Part shown: positions 34,150 to 50,320 of the stretch, in pieces
How positions within the stretch are numbered: position 1 is the first letter of the stretch
Layout: every line of letters begins with the position of its first letter
NCBI RefSeq assembly: GCF_026213295.1
Contig: NC_079412.1
Location: 17,923,890-17,987,889 of the forward strand
DNA length: 64,000 nt
Direction: 5' to 3'
DNA from: Gadus chalcogrammus
Lineage: Eukaryota; Chordata; Actinopteri; Gadiformes; Gadidae
Notes under the pieces: generated by a model
Database searches by the model: none
Told to the model about the DNA's origin: nothing
Seen by the model: only the letters and a program-made list of their open reading frames with translations
Made by a program: the position numbers and the translations under genes

Positions 34150-37039
34150 GGAGACAGAGGAGCGGTGGTTGTGTGTATGTATGGGTGTGTATGTGGCGGA
34201 TGTGGTGGTGACACGCTATCGGGACCTATTATCGGTACACAGTTCAACGATCCACTATCAGGATGCACTATAGAGATATTATAGCTTCTTACTGCTTCAG
34301 GGTCCATGTTGTGACTTCACAACAACAACCGTTTAATCACACTCAACTACCATCTCCCACCTACCTGATCCTTCTCAGTATCCATACATTTAGGTGCGTT
34401 AGATATGGTCCATATCATCATTTGAGGTCTCTGTTGATGTAGTCTTGCGGAGCCAGAGATGACTATGCCACTTTGAATGGTGGGATTACAATACGTATGT
34501 AATCAATTATTTATCCTACATTTTTTTTGCAATCAATTGAAGGTATTTCTGACTCCCCAAGACTAGTAGAGGTGTGATGGGGGGGGGGGGGGGGGGGGGG
34601 GGGGGGGGCTACTGTCCAGTCTGGTTTCGATGCTCTAACATGGTGGGCGGGGCTCAGTAAGTAAGTGTCTGAACAATTGCTGTTGGGTAAAGACCCTTTC
34701 ACACATGCATTGTTCCCCTGCAATGTTCCTGAACGTTTCCTGCATGGGTTCATGTGTGAATGGGAACAGGGATCAATATTCCAGGATATCTGCCCTAGCC
34801 ATTTGCCAGCCGGTACGGCTGTGTTGTGACTGAAGCAGTGACCTTGCCAGGAGAGGCACGTGAAGTTATGTCGGTGTGAGGTAGGACAAGTTTGAACCAA
34901 AGACTCCGCTGATGACGCATTTCGCGTACGTATCTATCTACTGTTATCTTAAACCGCCAATGCACCCAACGCTCTTTTGATATCCCTTTAATTGTATCCA
35001 ACACGCGTTTCTGATTGAAATAATTGACAAAAACATTAATTGTCTCGCAAACAAGTTAATAGCAACATTGGCAATGGAAAAACAGGAAAAACACGCCATC
35101 TGGCTTCCACAGATGGAATTACCGCCATCTGCTGGAGTGTCCCTGGGCCCATCTTTTCCAGCGTTGCTAGTTTGCTTGGTAAATCACTAGCGGTGCCTGC
35201 AATGTTATCCTAGTAATTTACCTGGAACTATGTGTGAAAGGGGCTTAATATAACAGTGAGTCATTTCCATTGTTAAAGTAAGTGTTGACACTTTCGTGAC
35301 ATTTTGACACGACATGTCAAATCTCCAACGATACACCGTTGATTAATTGTCCTTACATCATGGTATTTGACTTCAGGGCAGTGTATTATACTTTATTTTC
35401 TAGGTTAAGAAACCTACAATTTTAATTTCGGCCATCACCTTCATTCAAAATTATTTGAAATGAGGACTATGTGTCTAAAGAAACCCAGCCAGCCAGGCTC
35501 AATCAAACCGGAGATATCTTCCTGCTCGGAATCAATTTGATCAGTAAAGAAAAAACACAGAGGGTATTGTTTTCAAGGGGGAGAGGGATTAACGTGACCA
35601 ATCTTAATTTTTTTATTAGATTGTATGTATGGGCTGAAAGTATGTATGGGCTGTGTACATATTATTATGCATAATTTCAAATATGTATTACAAAATGAAT
35701 GGCTGAAATGAAAATGTTATATTAACTCATGTAAAAACATCCCCTTATTAAGGTTAATACCTGCAAAGATCACCACTAGCTCTGTTTGAAAAAAAAAAAA
35801 GACTCCTTGCTTTTTGAAAAATCACTGTAGTATTTAACTGAAAATAACATGTAGATAGCTAAAGTGAGGTCTATAGTGCATTATTTAAATCCACTTTCGT
35901 TCTTGGTAATGCCATATGAAGTCCATACTTTTCATGGGATTGAGGGCATTAATTGTTTTTTGTTTTTGTTTGCTACTCGCCTATATTATTATCAAGGTAA
36001 TGGAGGCTATACCAAGTGGAAGCTGCTATGTAGCATGTTGCGCTGTATAGCATGCATACAGTTCAATCCTTGTGATGCCATTGTGGGAAATGTGCTCAGG
36101 ATTACTGGTGGGCTGTGAGTAAGTGTATTTTTGTCAATGAGTCAGTGCATGAGGTGTAAAAGCGTGTTTCTTGCTGGTTAGGTTAGTACTGCTGTTTGTG
36201 TTTCATACGTACTAACGTGTTAGGTGGCCTTTTTAAAACTGCTGCAAGAATTCAAGTCAGATTTCAATATGGATCTGGGGAATATTATTTGACATGCTTT
36301 TTAAAAGCCACTACAACCAGCAAAGACCATAGTTGATAGTGTTGGGCACCTTGAGAGAGGTGTACTAGGTGATTGATATAATATACGACCCAGGCACAAA
36401 GGAGGCAGTGTAACACAAAGTATTTCAGTGTAAATATCCATGCTGAGGGGACGCAACTAAACTCAGGTTCTTCCCTCTCCAGGGTATTCTGCTTGCTCTC
36501 GAAGGGCAGGTCCATGATGATGCCTAGGGAGCATACAGAGCAATGGTTTCTGGCCTGTTCTGTGGAGTGTCTTCTTTCCACAGTCTATGGGCTCACTGTC
36601 CATTGGATTGCCTCCCTCTGGAGCTCCACATACACTCACAGAATCACAGCACCACCATGCAGTCTGAGGGCGTTTTCACTTCACACAGTCCTCATCCAAC
36701 AAACCAAACCAGTCATCTTAAAGTAGAACAACAGAAAAGAAGACTCTGTTTTTTAGAGTTCACATTTTCAGGTAATTTCGAAGAGGACTCTGATGATTTC
36801 ACTATCCTCTTTCTGTTCAGACAAGAGTTCCACTGAAGCTTCAACCTTTACTTTTATTATGGGTGGTTCACTTGGGACAAGATGGCTGCAGCTAGACTTG
36901 TCTTCCTGTGGTATTTGGTTAAATAGGCCGACAGAGATAGGGTTTGAGAACTACTCCTTTGCTTTGGAAGCCCTTCCTTTTGGAGGATTTGGATGATGGA
37001 TGTATACAGGGGAGGGTATTTGGGTACATACCACTGTTT
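34150..37039. other. tram1 3' region, no further gene seen
   Basis: It holds the tram1 3' untranslated region and flank. A poly-G run lies at 34580-34608. I found no AATAAA in the first 2 kb; the first clear plus-strand one is at 39237-39242. Open frames here are short and unlike known proteins. Confidence 0.4.
34580..34608. repeat. Poly-G run
   Basis: About 29 consecutive G bases, uninterrupted. True length is uncertain because homopolymers are poorly resolved. Confidence 0.9.
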
Positions 37040-37602
37040 CAATCAATTCATGTGGTAGACCTGACGGGCCTTGTGACAGCCAGGTGGCCGGACCTTGAAG
37101 TTCAGCAGAGCCATTTCCACCTTTCTAATTCTTCATACTGATAAGCCAGGAGTTTACACTCACTCTCGGGTATGAGCCCCATCACCTTAGCGCTGTCTAC
37201 ATTTCAGTCACACAAATCCTCTCTTGTTTTGACACATTCCCCATCCATCAGGCTCTGGAAGAGACTGCTCTTGACAGCAGATGAGGCCGTTGGTCTCTGG
37301 GGAGCATAAGACACAGACAGAGGAAATTCTCAGAGCCTTCCACTTTGCCAGATGAGATTTATCCATGATCATATTCAACCATGTGGGCATTCACGATTTA
37401 GAATAATATCTTCCCATGTGTTCGTCTGTTTCAATCATTCGCTTCAGTGTTTGGTTGAACCTTTCTACCAGTCCATTGTTTATGGGGGGTGATTGACGGC
37501 AGTTTGTAGTTTTTTTTTACCCTCAGCCTCTTGAATATTTTGCGTAAAACTCGGGACCTGAAACAGGACACTTGGTCGGTGAGAATCTCCTTTGCCCGGC
37601 CC
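37040..37602 (-). pseudogene. Decayed Gypsy-type LTR retrotransposon integrase fragment
   Basis: On the minus strand the segment near 37596-37530 encodes KEILTDQVSCFRSRVLRK, and after a frame change, near 37475-37395, NNGLVERFNQTLKRMIET. These are the catalytic-core signatures of Gypsy integrase (ILTDQG..F and GLVERFN.TLK). Further on, near 37110-37040, LNFKVRPPGCHKARQVYHMN precedes an in-frame stop and LKQWYVP, matching the usual integrase C-terminal YHVNLLK block. At least one frameshift and one stop mark it as dead. No LTRs or reverse transcriptase are visible; the 5' part ends abruptly near 37,602 in C-rich sequence. Confidence 0.8.
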
Positions 37603-37831
37603 CCCCGGCTAAAAAGGAGGAGGACCTCGGACCACGGGGGAGCAAGTGGGGGTCTGCCACAACAGCCACAGTTGGGTTTTATTTAGACCACATGATTCTT
37701 CTTCAAGTGTCCTTACCATATCAGTGCTCCACAACACAAGTTAAATGAAATAAGAGAATTGTATTTAATTTCCCTTCTCATATGGACTTTTTATTTGTAT
37801 TTTGTGTATCAGGGGAAAAGTTAACTTTATG

Positions 37832-37956
<125 letters not shown>

Positions 37957-38803
37957 GTTACTACAGCTTGTCTCGTTATGCTTAATGTGTTTCTTTCATG
38001 GCCTTGAGAGATGAGTGTTCTGAGTGCAGAAGATGAGTATAATTCCTGCGTGTCTTGTTAAAACACTCTTACCCGTGTGCATCGCATCAAACTTCCCGCT
38101 TCGCTGATAGGCTCACACTGTTGACGGCATTGAAAAATCCGATTTTATTATTTATTTTGGCCTGGTCTCAAATACCTGGTCTTTTTTTTTTTATGTGGGT
38201 CAAGTACTCTACCTTCCTAACCACTGTGCACGTAAAGTCCTAAGTTGGCATGACCCAATGCTCTGCACAGTTGAGAGAGTTTGGACCAAAGTGATTTCTG
38301 TATTAAGACGGAAGGTTAAGGATTTAGTTTTTATCGGGGGTCCAGTATCATGGAAGCCCTGGGTCTGTGTATAGCAGTGTGGCATCGAAGGGGAATAAGG
38401 ACCGACCGACCAGCCTGTCTAAATTTAATGGAGAAGTTGACTCAACCCTACACTGTATTACAAATGTGTCAGATTTTTTAACTATTTTTATAGAGGGGGA
38501 AAAATACTGTTGTTCAGTATGTGTGGATATTTGTTTGGAGACAGTATTTTATATATAACGAAGCTTGCGGACCTGTTGATGTTTGGTGCACATTGCTTTG
38601 TAGACATTTATTTAGCTTGGTGAAGGTATTATTCAACAAAGTTACAAAGAAACGGATGAGACTCAACACGACACTGCAGGTGGGAAACTGTAGCGTTTAT
38701 AAGATAAATATCGATAGTCCTCTTCAAATCTCAACTTTATCTTGTTTAATTCAAGTTGAATAGTAGAGAAAAAACGTTTAAGAAAACTTGTGTATTGGCT
38801 CGT

Positions 38804-38811
<8 letters not shown>

Positions 38812-38840
<29 letters not shown>
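38812..38840. repeat. (AC)n microsatellite
   Basis: About 14 AC units. Confidence 0.9.
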
Positions 38841-38843
<3 letters not shown>

Positions 38844-39236
38844 CGCACAGTTGATGAGCCGCCACAGCACACAAATGCACTGGTTGTATAATACATGTAT
38901 AGTGCATGTCACGTCAAAGCACTGTCAAGTTGGGTTGACTTACCCATATTTATTTATTCACCTGCAGTCATGAATTCAAAATACATTTCTGCATTAGGTC
39001 CCTCCTAATAGTTATTCTGGTAACCTATTGAAGAGGCTGTGAGCGGTTGCTTTATCCTAAACATATTTAACCGAGACTGCTTTGCAGAATGGATGAATAT
39101 TCGTTGTCATACAGTCTTTATTTTTATTTTAGGTTGAAGCTTTGTAGATGTTTTGTTTTTTGAATGCTTTGATGGTATGTATGCAAAATTATTGTTGGTT
39201 CTATTGTTTTTTTTTGTTATCTTTTGTTACGTGTAT

Positions 39237-39242
39237 CAATAA
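39237..39242 (+). terminator. Candidate plus-strand polyadenylation signal
   Basis: AATAAA lies after T-rich sequence and before a GT-rich run. It is 5.1 kb past the tram1 stop, so it would imply a long tram1 3' UTR; it could instead be a chance match. Confidence 0.25.
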
Positions 39243-39984
39243 AGTATTTGTGGGATATACAAACGCCTTGATGTGAAATCCTGCATGAATCTGTATATTT
39301 AGGTTTATTTCCCTCAAGGGATTTATGGCACAACATGATAATACATGGAGAGTGCTGGCAGTAGTTTGAGGCAGTGTCAGAAATGTACCTTTTCAACTGA
39401 AAACTTAAACTTCCAGAGGCATTGGTGATATTTTATTTACCACCCATGTGAAAACATTGTTATATGATCACACGATTATTATGACCAGTTTATAGCAAAA
39501 ATGTAATATTCAATATGAAAATGACTTAATACTTAATAATACTTACAAGACTTCACACAAATCCCTGCCACCAGGGGGTAGCGTCGCACTTTTAGTACCT
39601 GGGAGCAACCGGCAAGGCTGCAGTGACAAATTGTATTCAGATAATTCACAATAATAAATAATAATTCTGAAAAACAACATTCACACTCAAAAATATTGTA
39701 GAAGCTGTACTTGGTGATTTAGAGATAAGGAACATGTAGGTCAAAATACACTTGATCAAATTAGGGTGAGATAGGATTAGGATCACACCAAAGGGTTCTG
39801 CGTCATCTGATCTAGAACAGATACAAACAGGAGAGCATATGGTAGACGGAGACAGACAAAGAAACACCTGCAACCTCTAAGCAAATCAATGCATCCTGTT
39901 AGTTTAATGTCTTCTTCTTGGGGCGAATCAAACCAGCATGGTGGATCAGTGAAAACCAGTCAATCTGAGGCAATACAGATTCTC

Positions 39985-40031
<47 letters not shown>
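39985..40031. repeat. (TCTG)n tetranucleotide repeat
   Basis: About eleven TCTG units, followed by looser CT/GT-rich sequence to about 40120. Confidence 0.95.
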
Positions 40032-40033
<2 letters not shown>

Positions 40034-40442
40034 GTGTGTGTTTGTCTCTCTCTTTCTCACTCTGTCTCTCTGTGTGGGTGTGTCACTCTCTGTGTCCCTG
40101 GCTCTGTATGTTTCTCTGTGTGTCTGTTTAGGTACGGAACATCAGCAGCCGTAACTGTGCGTCTGTGTAAAATAAAAAAAGTACATTTGAGTTTCCAAAC
40201 CCAAGTCAATTGACCGACTATGGAAACTCTGGATCCCACTGTTTTGGATTCCAGCCCTTCGTCCAATGAGCTTGAATCTCTCTGTATCATCAGTATTATG
40301 TGCAATTTCCATATAAATTACCTTCATTAAAAGGGGAGTACTTTCTTATTTAACAAAGCTCATTTGAAATTCTGTATTTAATAAGACATGTAATCCAAGT
40401 CTCACAAGCTAATAGCCAACAATTAGCTCTATCTCAAAGAGC

Positions 40443-40556
<114 letters not shown>

Positions 40557-40600
40557 GTGCACAAGTATGTTTGTGTGTGCGTGTGTGTGTGTGTGTGTGT

Positions 40601-41962
40601 CTCTTCATAAGTGTGATTGGGCATGTGCATCGGGGAACATTTGTGTGCATGTAATCTCTTGGAAGTATTGTCATTCTTCAGCGTTATCTTTATTGGTTGT
40701 CACAAATGAGCAAATTGGGCAGCAGCTGTTCTTTTGACCAGGTTTAGTGCGAGTAGGCCTACTTGCAGTGGTTCACTAATGCACCACAGACCGCATGGAA
40801 ACCAAAAAGTTCCAGAGGAACTCCTGGCTTGGCCAGTGAACGGATGCAAGTGTGGGGGAGTGTGTGAGCTAGAGAGGAAGAAAAAAGCAAGGCACGGTTG
40901 AAGGGTTAGAGACGTTTGGAGAGTTGGAACCATTGTCATGAACGTCATGTCAGGGTTAGGGTTAGGGCCATTGTCGTGAAATGGGATAGAATGAGGAAGA
41001 CAGACAGAGAGATGGAGAGTGGCCTTTAAAAAATTGTGATGAATATCAAAGCACGATATTGGACTGCATATTATGTTAATGTTAATGTTTATCCATTTTT
41101 GAATGTGGATTTTCATAAAAACCTGTGTAAATGTGTTATGCATGTGTGCGTTACACACTTGCGTGTGTGTAAAACAGAGCAGAGATCTGCTAGCATCTAG
41201 CATAGCCAACATATACAAATAGGGTGTCAGGACCAGAAGGGGGGAACCAATAGGATCGGCCATGCAGAAACAACAGCATTGAGAAGAACGGTGAGATAGA
41301 CGCCTATGGAAGAACGTAGCCCGTAGAGGACAGGCTCTGTCCTCTACGAGAGATGACAGAACTATCAGAGAGATTACAGAACTATCAACACAGTAGGGCG
41401 AAGGGGGCTGACCTTGTCTGTATCAGCTCTCATTACATTTCTTTCATCCTCCTCAACATATCTAATTCTCCCATTGGATTTCCACTGTACATATTAATTA
41501 TTGTTTCGCCTTTCTGTGTATGTCTGAGTATGGACAGCAATGAGGTGTGTGTCTGTGTGTGTGTGTCTGCGTGCGTGTGTGTGTTTATTTATGTATGTGT
41601 GTGTGTGTGCGTTTGTGTTGAGATGTGTGCGCAGCATTTATGGCTGGTATGGTGTGTGAGAATCCGTGCATCTGCGTCTATGTTTGTGTTTGTATTACTG
41701 TGCACAAACATTCATGCGTTAGGACACAGCAAAGGTTAGGTCAGTTCATGAGTTACAATTTAAATTTGCCAGCCCTGAGAGTGAAAACTGTTTACCAAAC
41801 CTAGCCCTCCAACCCTATGATCTCTCAATTGCTCTATTAATGACATTTCTGTTCCTCTCCCACACAAATACTGTCACAGGACTTTCTACATGTGACCCAA
41901 CTGTATCCACCCACATCCATATACACACTATGGCTGTGTTTATGCACGTGGATGTGTGAGTG
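40601..41962. other. Non-coding stretch, no gene seen
   Basis: A minus-strand open frame of 187 codons (40700-41263) has no recognisable motif and His/Thr/Leu-biased composition, and I do not call it a gene. A 12-bp perfect hairpin (CGTAGAGGACAG with 3-nt loop) lies at 41322-41348. Confidence 0.4.
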
Positions 41963-41963
41963 T

Positions 41964-42047
<84 letters not shown>

Positions 42048-42052
42048 TGTGT
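41964..42052. repeat. (GT)n microsatellite
   Basis: About 88 bp of GT with one GGG interruption near the right end. Confidence 0.95.
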
Positions 42053-42392
42053 CTCTCTCATTCCAATAACCTCAGGACTGTGTCTCGGACCCTTTACCAC
42101 TTCTCCGACACATCCTCTGACAAAAGTACAAGCAAAGGCCAATTGATTGGATCTAACTGCGTTATTCGGTTAAAACCTAAAAGGGATCCTGCTCTCTGAT
42201 TGGTTGGAGTTGTGGCTGCGTTGATGCTGCCGAGGCTTCACGCCGCAACTTCTATTTCCTGTTCTTCACCGTGGCCACTTTTCCACCATTACCTTCTGCT
42301 TCGCTGTCACGTTGCTCACTTTCTCTCTTCACTGTCCAATTATTTTAATGGAGTAGGACAGACAAGACACTGATAGTGCTAAGCCACCGTGT

Positions 42393-42393
42393 A

Positions 42394-42467
<74 letters not shown>

Positions 42468-42574
42468 TGTGCGTGTGCGTCTGCGTCTGCGTGTGTGCGC
42501 GGGTGCGTGTGCGGGTGTGGGTGTGTGTGTGTGTGCGCGTGGGTGTGTGTGTGCCTGTGTGTTGTGTCTGTGTG
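42393..42574. repeat. Compound (GT)n/(GC)n repeat
   Basis: About 70 bp of pure GT, then mixed GTGCGT, CTGCGT and GGGTGT units. Purine and pyrimidine alternate across most of it. Confidence 0.9.
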
Positions 42575-43212
42575 TGTGGTTATATATTGGAGAAAGGAGC
42601 CGCTTGGAGACCAGACCTCTCTGTTTCCAGGAGATAGATCCCACAATCGCATATTGATTATGCAAATACATGTTATCTGGTCTTATTTTCTTATTAATAA
42701 GTGTCAGAATTCTCTCTGTCATCGGCCTAATTGAAAAATATATAAAATAAAAAATAATTATTTTTGTTACAACAATCTAGAGATTTTGCTAAATGAATAC
42801 ATTTCAAATGTTATGTTTAAAGGTCTTTAAAGGTCTTCTTTCTGCCTCATGTACACCATACTCCTTAGTTAAATTTCTCGTCCAGTTTGCCTCTTACTTT
42901 TCCTGAATTATTTTCACTCCACCTTGGAACAATTTCACTCCATTTCCACCGACAGCTCACACTTTCGTGTCGTTCTCCTTTCTCTCCTGCAGCTCACGGA
43001 AACACATCTCATTTGTTTTAAATCAAAGCTAACGTGTTTTATTACCACCCTTTATCCTTCTCTGCTTGTCATCGTCTTTGTTCATCTTCTGCTTAAACTG
43101 CCATCACTAAACATCCTCAGCATCTCCTCTAACACCTATGCTGCCTTCACTCCTTTTTACATTGCCACCTCAATTTGATAAAACCAAGGAGGTCCCATGT
43201 GTTTTTTTGCTC

Positions 43213-43216
<4 letters not shown>

Positions 43217-43256
<40 letters not shown>

Positions 43257-43276
43257 TGTGTGTGTGTCTGTGTGTG

Positions 43277-43350
<74 letters not shown>

Positions 43351-43361
43351 GTGTGTGCGTG

Positions 43362-43408
<47 letters not shown>

Positions 43409-43431
43409 TGTGTGTGTGTGTGTGTGTGTGT
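43217..43431. repeat. Compound (GT)n and (GCGT)n repeat
   Basis: GT runs with several small interruptions, then about 12 GCGT units near 43362-43410, then GT again. Confidence 0.95.
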
Positions 43432-43774
43432 AAGTGAGGGTTGATGGCTGGGTTGGGTTGTGGGGTGTCTAGTCTTTCTCTCACTCCCTCTTTCTCACTC
43501 ACATATACTTTCTTTGTGCACTTAGCTGCATGGAAATACCAAACTGAAGGGTTTGGTGCAAACTCTCTGCCTGGTGTAATCCTGGCAAGGGAAGGGGGGC
43601 ACATCTTCGCCACGCTCCGCTCGATTGGCCATCAGCCTTCTGATGTTGTTCCTCCATACCAGTCGAGCCAGCTCACATATGGAGCTCACATATGGGACTC
43701 ATCTATAAGAAATAAGTGGCCTGCAGGAGGCTGGTCCCTGCCGTTTACAGTTTACAGTCTTCTGAAGGGGTTAG

Positions 43775-43780
<6 letters not shown>

Positions 43781-43864
<84 letters not shown>

Positions 43865-43900
43865 GGAGGAGAGAGAGAGGAGAGAGGGAGGAGAGAGAGA
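43781..43900. repeat. (GA)n tract ending at the assembly gap
   Basis: About 80 bp of GA followed by GAGGGAGGA variants up to the first N. The gap was probably caused by this tract. Confidence 0.95.
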
Positions 43901-44000
43901 NNNNNNNNNNNNNNNNNNNNNNNNNNNNNNNNNNNNNNNNNNNNNNNNNNNNNNNNNNNNNNNNNNNNNNNNNNNNNNNNNNNNNNNNNNNNNNNNNNNN
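43901..44000. other. Assembly gap of exactly 100 N
   Basis: One hundred N bases. A round 100 is commonly used for gaps of unknown size, so distance and even adjacency across it should not be assumed. Confidence 1.
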
Positions 44001-44109
44001 TCCATATCCGGGAGGCGCTAGTATCTATCACAGCAGTCTTCTACCACAATTCACTACTTTACCCAGCAACCCAATCGCTCAACTGCAAGCTGGCTCCAAC
44101 GCTTCGCGA

Positions 44110-44203
44110 GTGTTTCCCATTTAAACAAACAGTACTGAAGATGGCGGAGAGTTAATGGTGTAAAGAAGAAATTATTTATCTGGCAGAAACACGAGTCTAC
44201 TTG
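44110..44203 (+). other. Candidate 5' non-coding first exon of an unidentified gene
   Basis: The sequence GAAGATGGCGGAGAGTTAATGG has the look of a vertebrate first exon with a YY1-type AAGATGGCGG element. It is followed at 44203 by a strong donor, TTG|GTAAGTC. The ATG opens only a four-codon frame before a stop. No coding exon is seen downstream in the window, so any gene would start here and run off the right edge. In humans NCOA3 neighbours ZMYND8 and has an untranslated first exon, but nothing here identifies it. Confidence 0.3.
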
Positions 44204-44564
44204 GTAAGTCACTCTTTTATTGCTCTTTATCTTGCGCTAGTTTACCAAGGCGGACTCTTTGGCTGACGTGAATTCTGCATGGCTGGATGGGGACGGAGGC
44301 GCACAGACTTGGGCATTGCACTGGATTGGCAGTGGTACAGTGCAGGGACATTTACATGACAGCCAAGATTGTGTACGTTTTTCCACTTTAGCGAAAATAC
44401 GGGGGTTGTGCCTATCTGTTATCGTTCTGCAAAATAACAAATGACTACGGGTTGTGAAGTTGTGCACTCGGTGCCCCAGCGAAGCTTTTAAGTAGATATC
44501 AGAAATGTGTTTCGAAAGATCATCGGCAACTTTGGTTGACACACGCTTATGCACGCGCGCGCGT

Positions 44565-48323
<3,759 letters not shown>

Positions 48324-48420
48324 GAAGGCGGAGGAGGGAGTCGTTTTATTAACGTGGCGACTCCCGCTAAAATTCAGAGAGTGCTGTTGCATCCAGCTGT
48401 TACTGGTTGCACGAGGCTTC

Positions 48421-48434
48421 GTTGCCATGGCAAC
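48421..48434. promoter_or_regulatory. Perfect palindromic RFX X-box
   Basis: GTTGCCATGGCAAC is a fully symmetric 14-mer that matches the RFX-family X-box consensus at every position (two GTTGCC half-sites in inverted orientation). It sits in unique GC-rich sequence between two GA tracts. RFX factors control ciliary and other genes through this motif. No gene start is identified close by, so its target is unknown. Confidence 0.5.
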
Positions 48435-48584
48435 ACAGCCCTGTGCGCCTGCTCAAGGTCGTTCATCCAGCTCTGAACTGAGGAGCGCGCCACATACGAT
48501 GCACATGGATGGAACGAGGAGCGATAGACAGAGCCAGAGAAAAAGCGAGAGGGAGGGAGCGAGAGAGAGAGCGAGCGGGAGAGA

Positions 48585-48608
48585 GAGAGTGTGCGATAGT
48601 GAGGGAGC

Positions 48609-48695
<87 letters not shown>

Positions 48696-48728
48696 TGCGA
48701 TAGTGAGGGAGCGAGAGAGATAGAGAGT
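48585..48728. repeat. (GA)n tract flanked by a ~37-bp direct repeat
   Basis: The motif GAGTGTGCGATAGTGAGGG and its continuation to GATAGAGAG occur at about 48588-48624 and again at about 48692-48728, on either side of about 75 bp of GA. This suggests duplication by slippage or unequal exchange. Confidence 0.85.
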
Positions 48729-49221
48729 GGGAGAGAGAGAGAGAGAGAGCAAAAAAACAGACAAAGAGAAAACAAAAACTTATAAGTGTCAACGTGACCA
48801 ATTCAAGGGCTGTCGGTGTGTGGTAAAAAAACTCATGACGTTGCCCAAACACATAAACATAGACACACAGACCCATAAACAATATAGAAAAGACCTCATA
48901 GGCCACCCATAGTCTCTTATGCCAAAACACACAGACACAGGGCCGCGGACACGCACACGCAAACACTTCATAAAGAAACAAACAGGAGAAGGGCCTCGGC
49001 CTTGGGCTGTGTTGGTTCTTTTGCCAGCTGATAAAATATTTAGCTGGTCAGTGGGAGAGAAAGAGCGGGAGAAAGAGAGCGATCCGATGAGCGCGTCGTA
49101 GAAGTGGCTGAAGGAGAGGAGAGACGGGGAGAGAGGAGGAGCGGTGCAGAGAGGAGGAGCGGTGCAGAGAGGAGCACAGATAGGCTTTGTGTTTTTTCCC
49201 CCTCTCTGATGGCGCATTGCT

Positions 49222-49630
49222 GTGAGGCTACCTGGAGCATCTTCGACCCCCCCCACCCCTCCCCTATCTACCGACCTCTTCCCTTTCCCTCTCCACCTCT
49301 CTGTAGATGTTTTCCTCTGTCCGACTCCCCACAACCCCTTTCTCTGTCTCAGCCTCTGCATCCCCCCCAACACCCTCCATAAACATCTCCACCAACCTCC
49401 CTCCTCCCCACACTTCGTTTCCCTTTCCCGACCTCCCTCTATCCACTACCCCCATTACTGTCTCCCTCTCCACCCATTTCCCTCTCTCTCTCTCTCTCTC
49501 TCTCTCCCTCTCTCCCTCTACTTCTCTACTCCCTCACAATCTCCCTCCCCCTCCCCCTTACTGGCGCCCTCTCTCCCTCCCTCTCTTTCTCTCTCTCTAC
49601 TTCTCGAGCCCTCCACCAGCCCCCCCTCTC
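49222..49630. repeat. C/T-rich low-complexity region
   Basis: Pyrimidine-rich plus strand with a (CT)n run at about 49482-49505. A long plus-strand open frame crosses it, but the Pro/Ser/Leu product follows from base composition and is not a gene. Confidence 0.85.
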
Positions 49631-49810
49631 CTACCTGCTCCTACCTCTCCCCCCCTCCCTACCTGCTCCTACCTCTCCCCCCCTCCCTACCTGCTCCTAC
49701 CTCTCCCCCCCTCCCTACCTGCTCCCTCTACCTCTCCCCCCCTCCCTACCTGCTCCTACCTCTCCCCCCCTCCCTACCTGCTCCTACCTCTCCCCCCCTC
49801 CCTACCTGCT
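49631..49810. repeat. 28-bp minisatellite, about six copies
   Basis: Units starting CTACCTGCTCCTACC: 49631-49658, 49659-49686, 49687-49714, a 31-bp variant at 49715-49745, 49746-49773, 49774-49801, then a partial copy. Four of the 28-bp units look identical. Confidence 0.95.
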
Positions 49811-49866
49811 TCTGTGAAGAGCAGTGGGCTGCCCCACCTCTCCTCCCCCAAGCATTGAATCAACAC

Positions 49867-49984
<118 letters not shown>

Positions 49985-50320
49985 AACACACCGCATGCAC
50001 ACTCTCAGCCAAAGACGGAGGAGCCACAGCCACAGCGCCGGTGCCGTAGTGAGGGAGAGAAACCGGCTGGAACGAGAGCTGGTGGAAGGCGAGGCCGAGT
50101 CAGAGGCACGTGAGGAGGGCCCCCACCTGGCGCTGAGCGGGCTCGTCTGCAGGCGACCGTCCTACACCGGCCGGCCCCCTCGTGTTCCCCTGGTTCTGAG
50201 TTTGAGACTCGGGGGTAACGCACGTGCACGCAGCCTGCCCTTCTCCAGGGTGCACGGAGAGTTCAGTGGGTTGGATCTGCTGCCCACGTCCCCACCGCCG
50301 TCGACCGTTTATCAGCAATG
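49985..50320. other. CpG-raised unique segment
   Basis: GC-rich with frequent CpG (ACAGCGCCGGTGCCG, CACCGGCCGGCC, CCACCGCCGTCGACCG). It could be a promoter or untranslated exon, but no splice pair or motif settles it. Confidence 0.3.

Noticed and set aside
39985..40031. Treating regularly spaced repeats (TCTG tract, 28-bp and 33-bp minisatellites) as a CRISPR array
   Set aside because: Units are adjacent with no unique spacers, and the DNA is clearly vertebrate.
40700..41263. Minus-strand 187-codon frame
   Set aside because: Not recognisable, no splice partners or promoter, and composition resembles random translation next to CA repeats.
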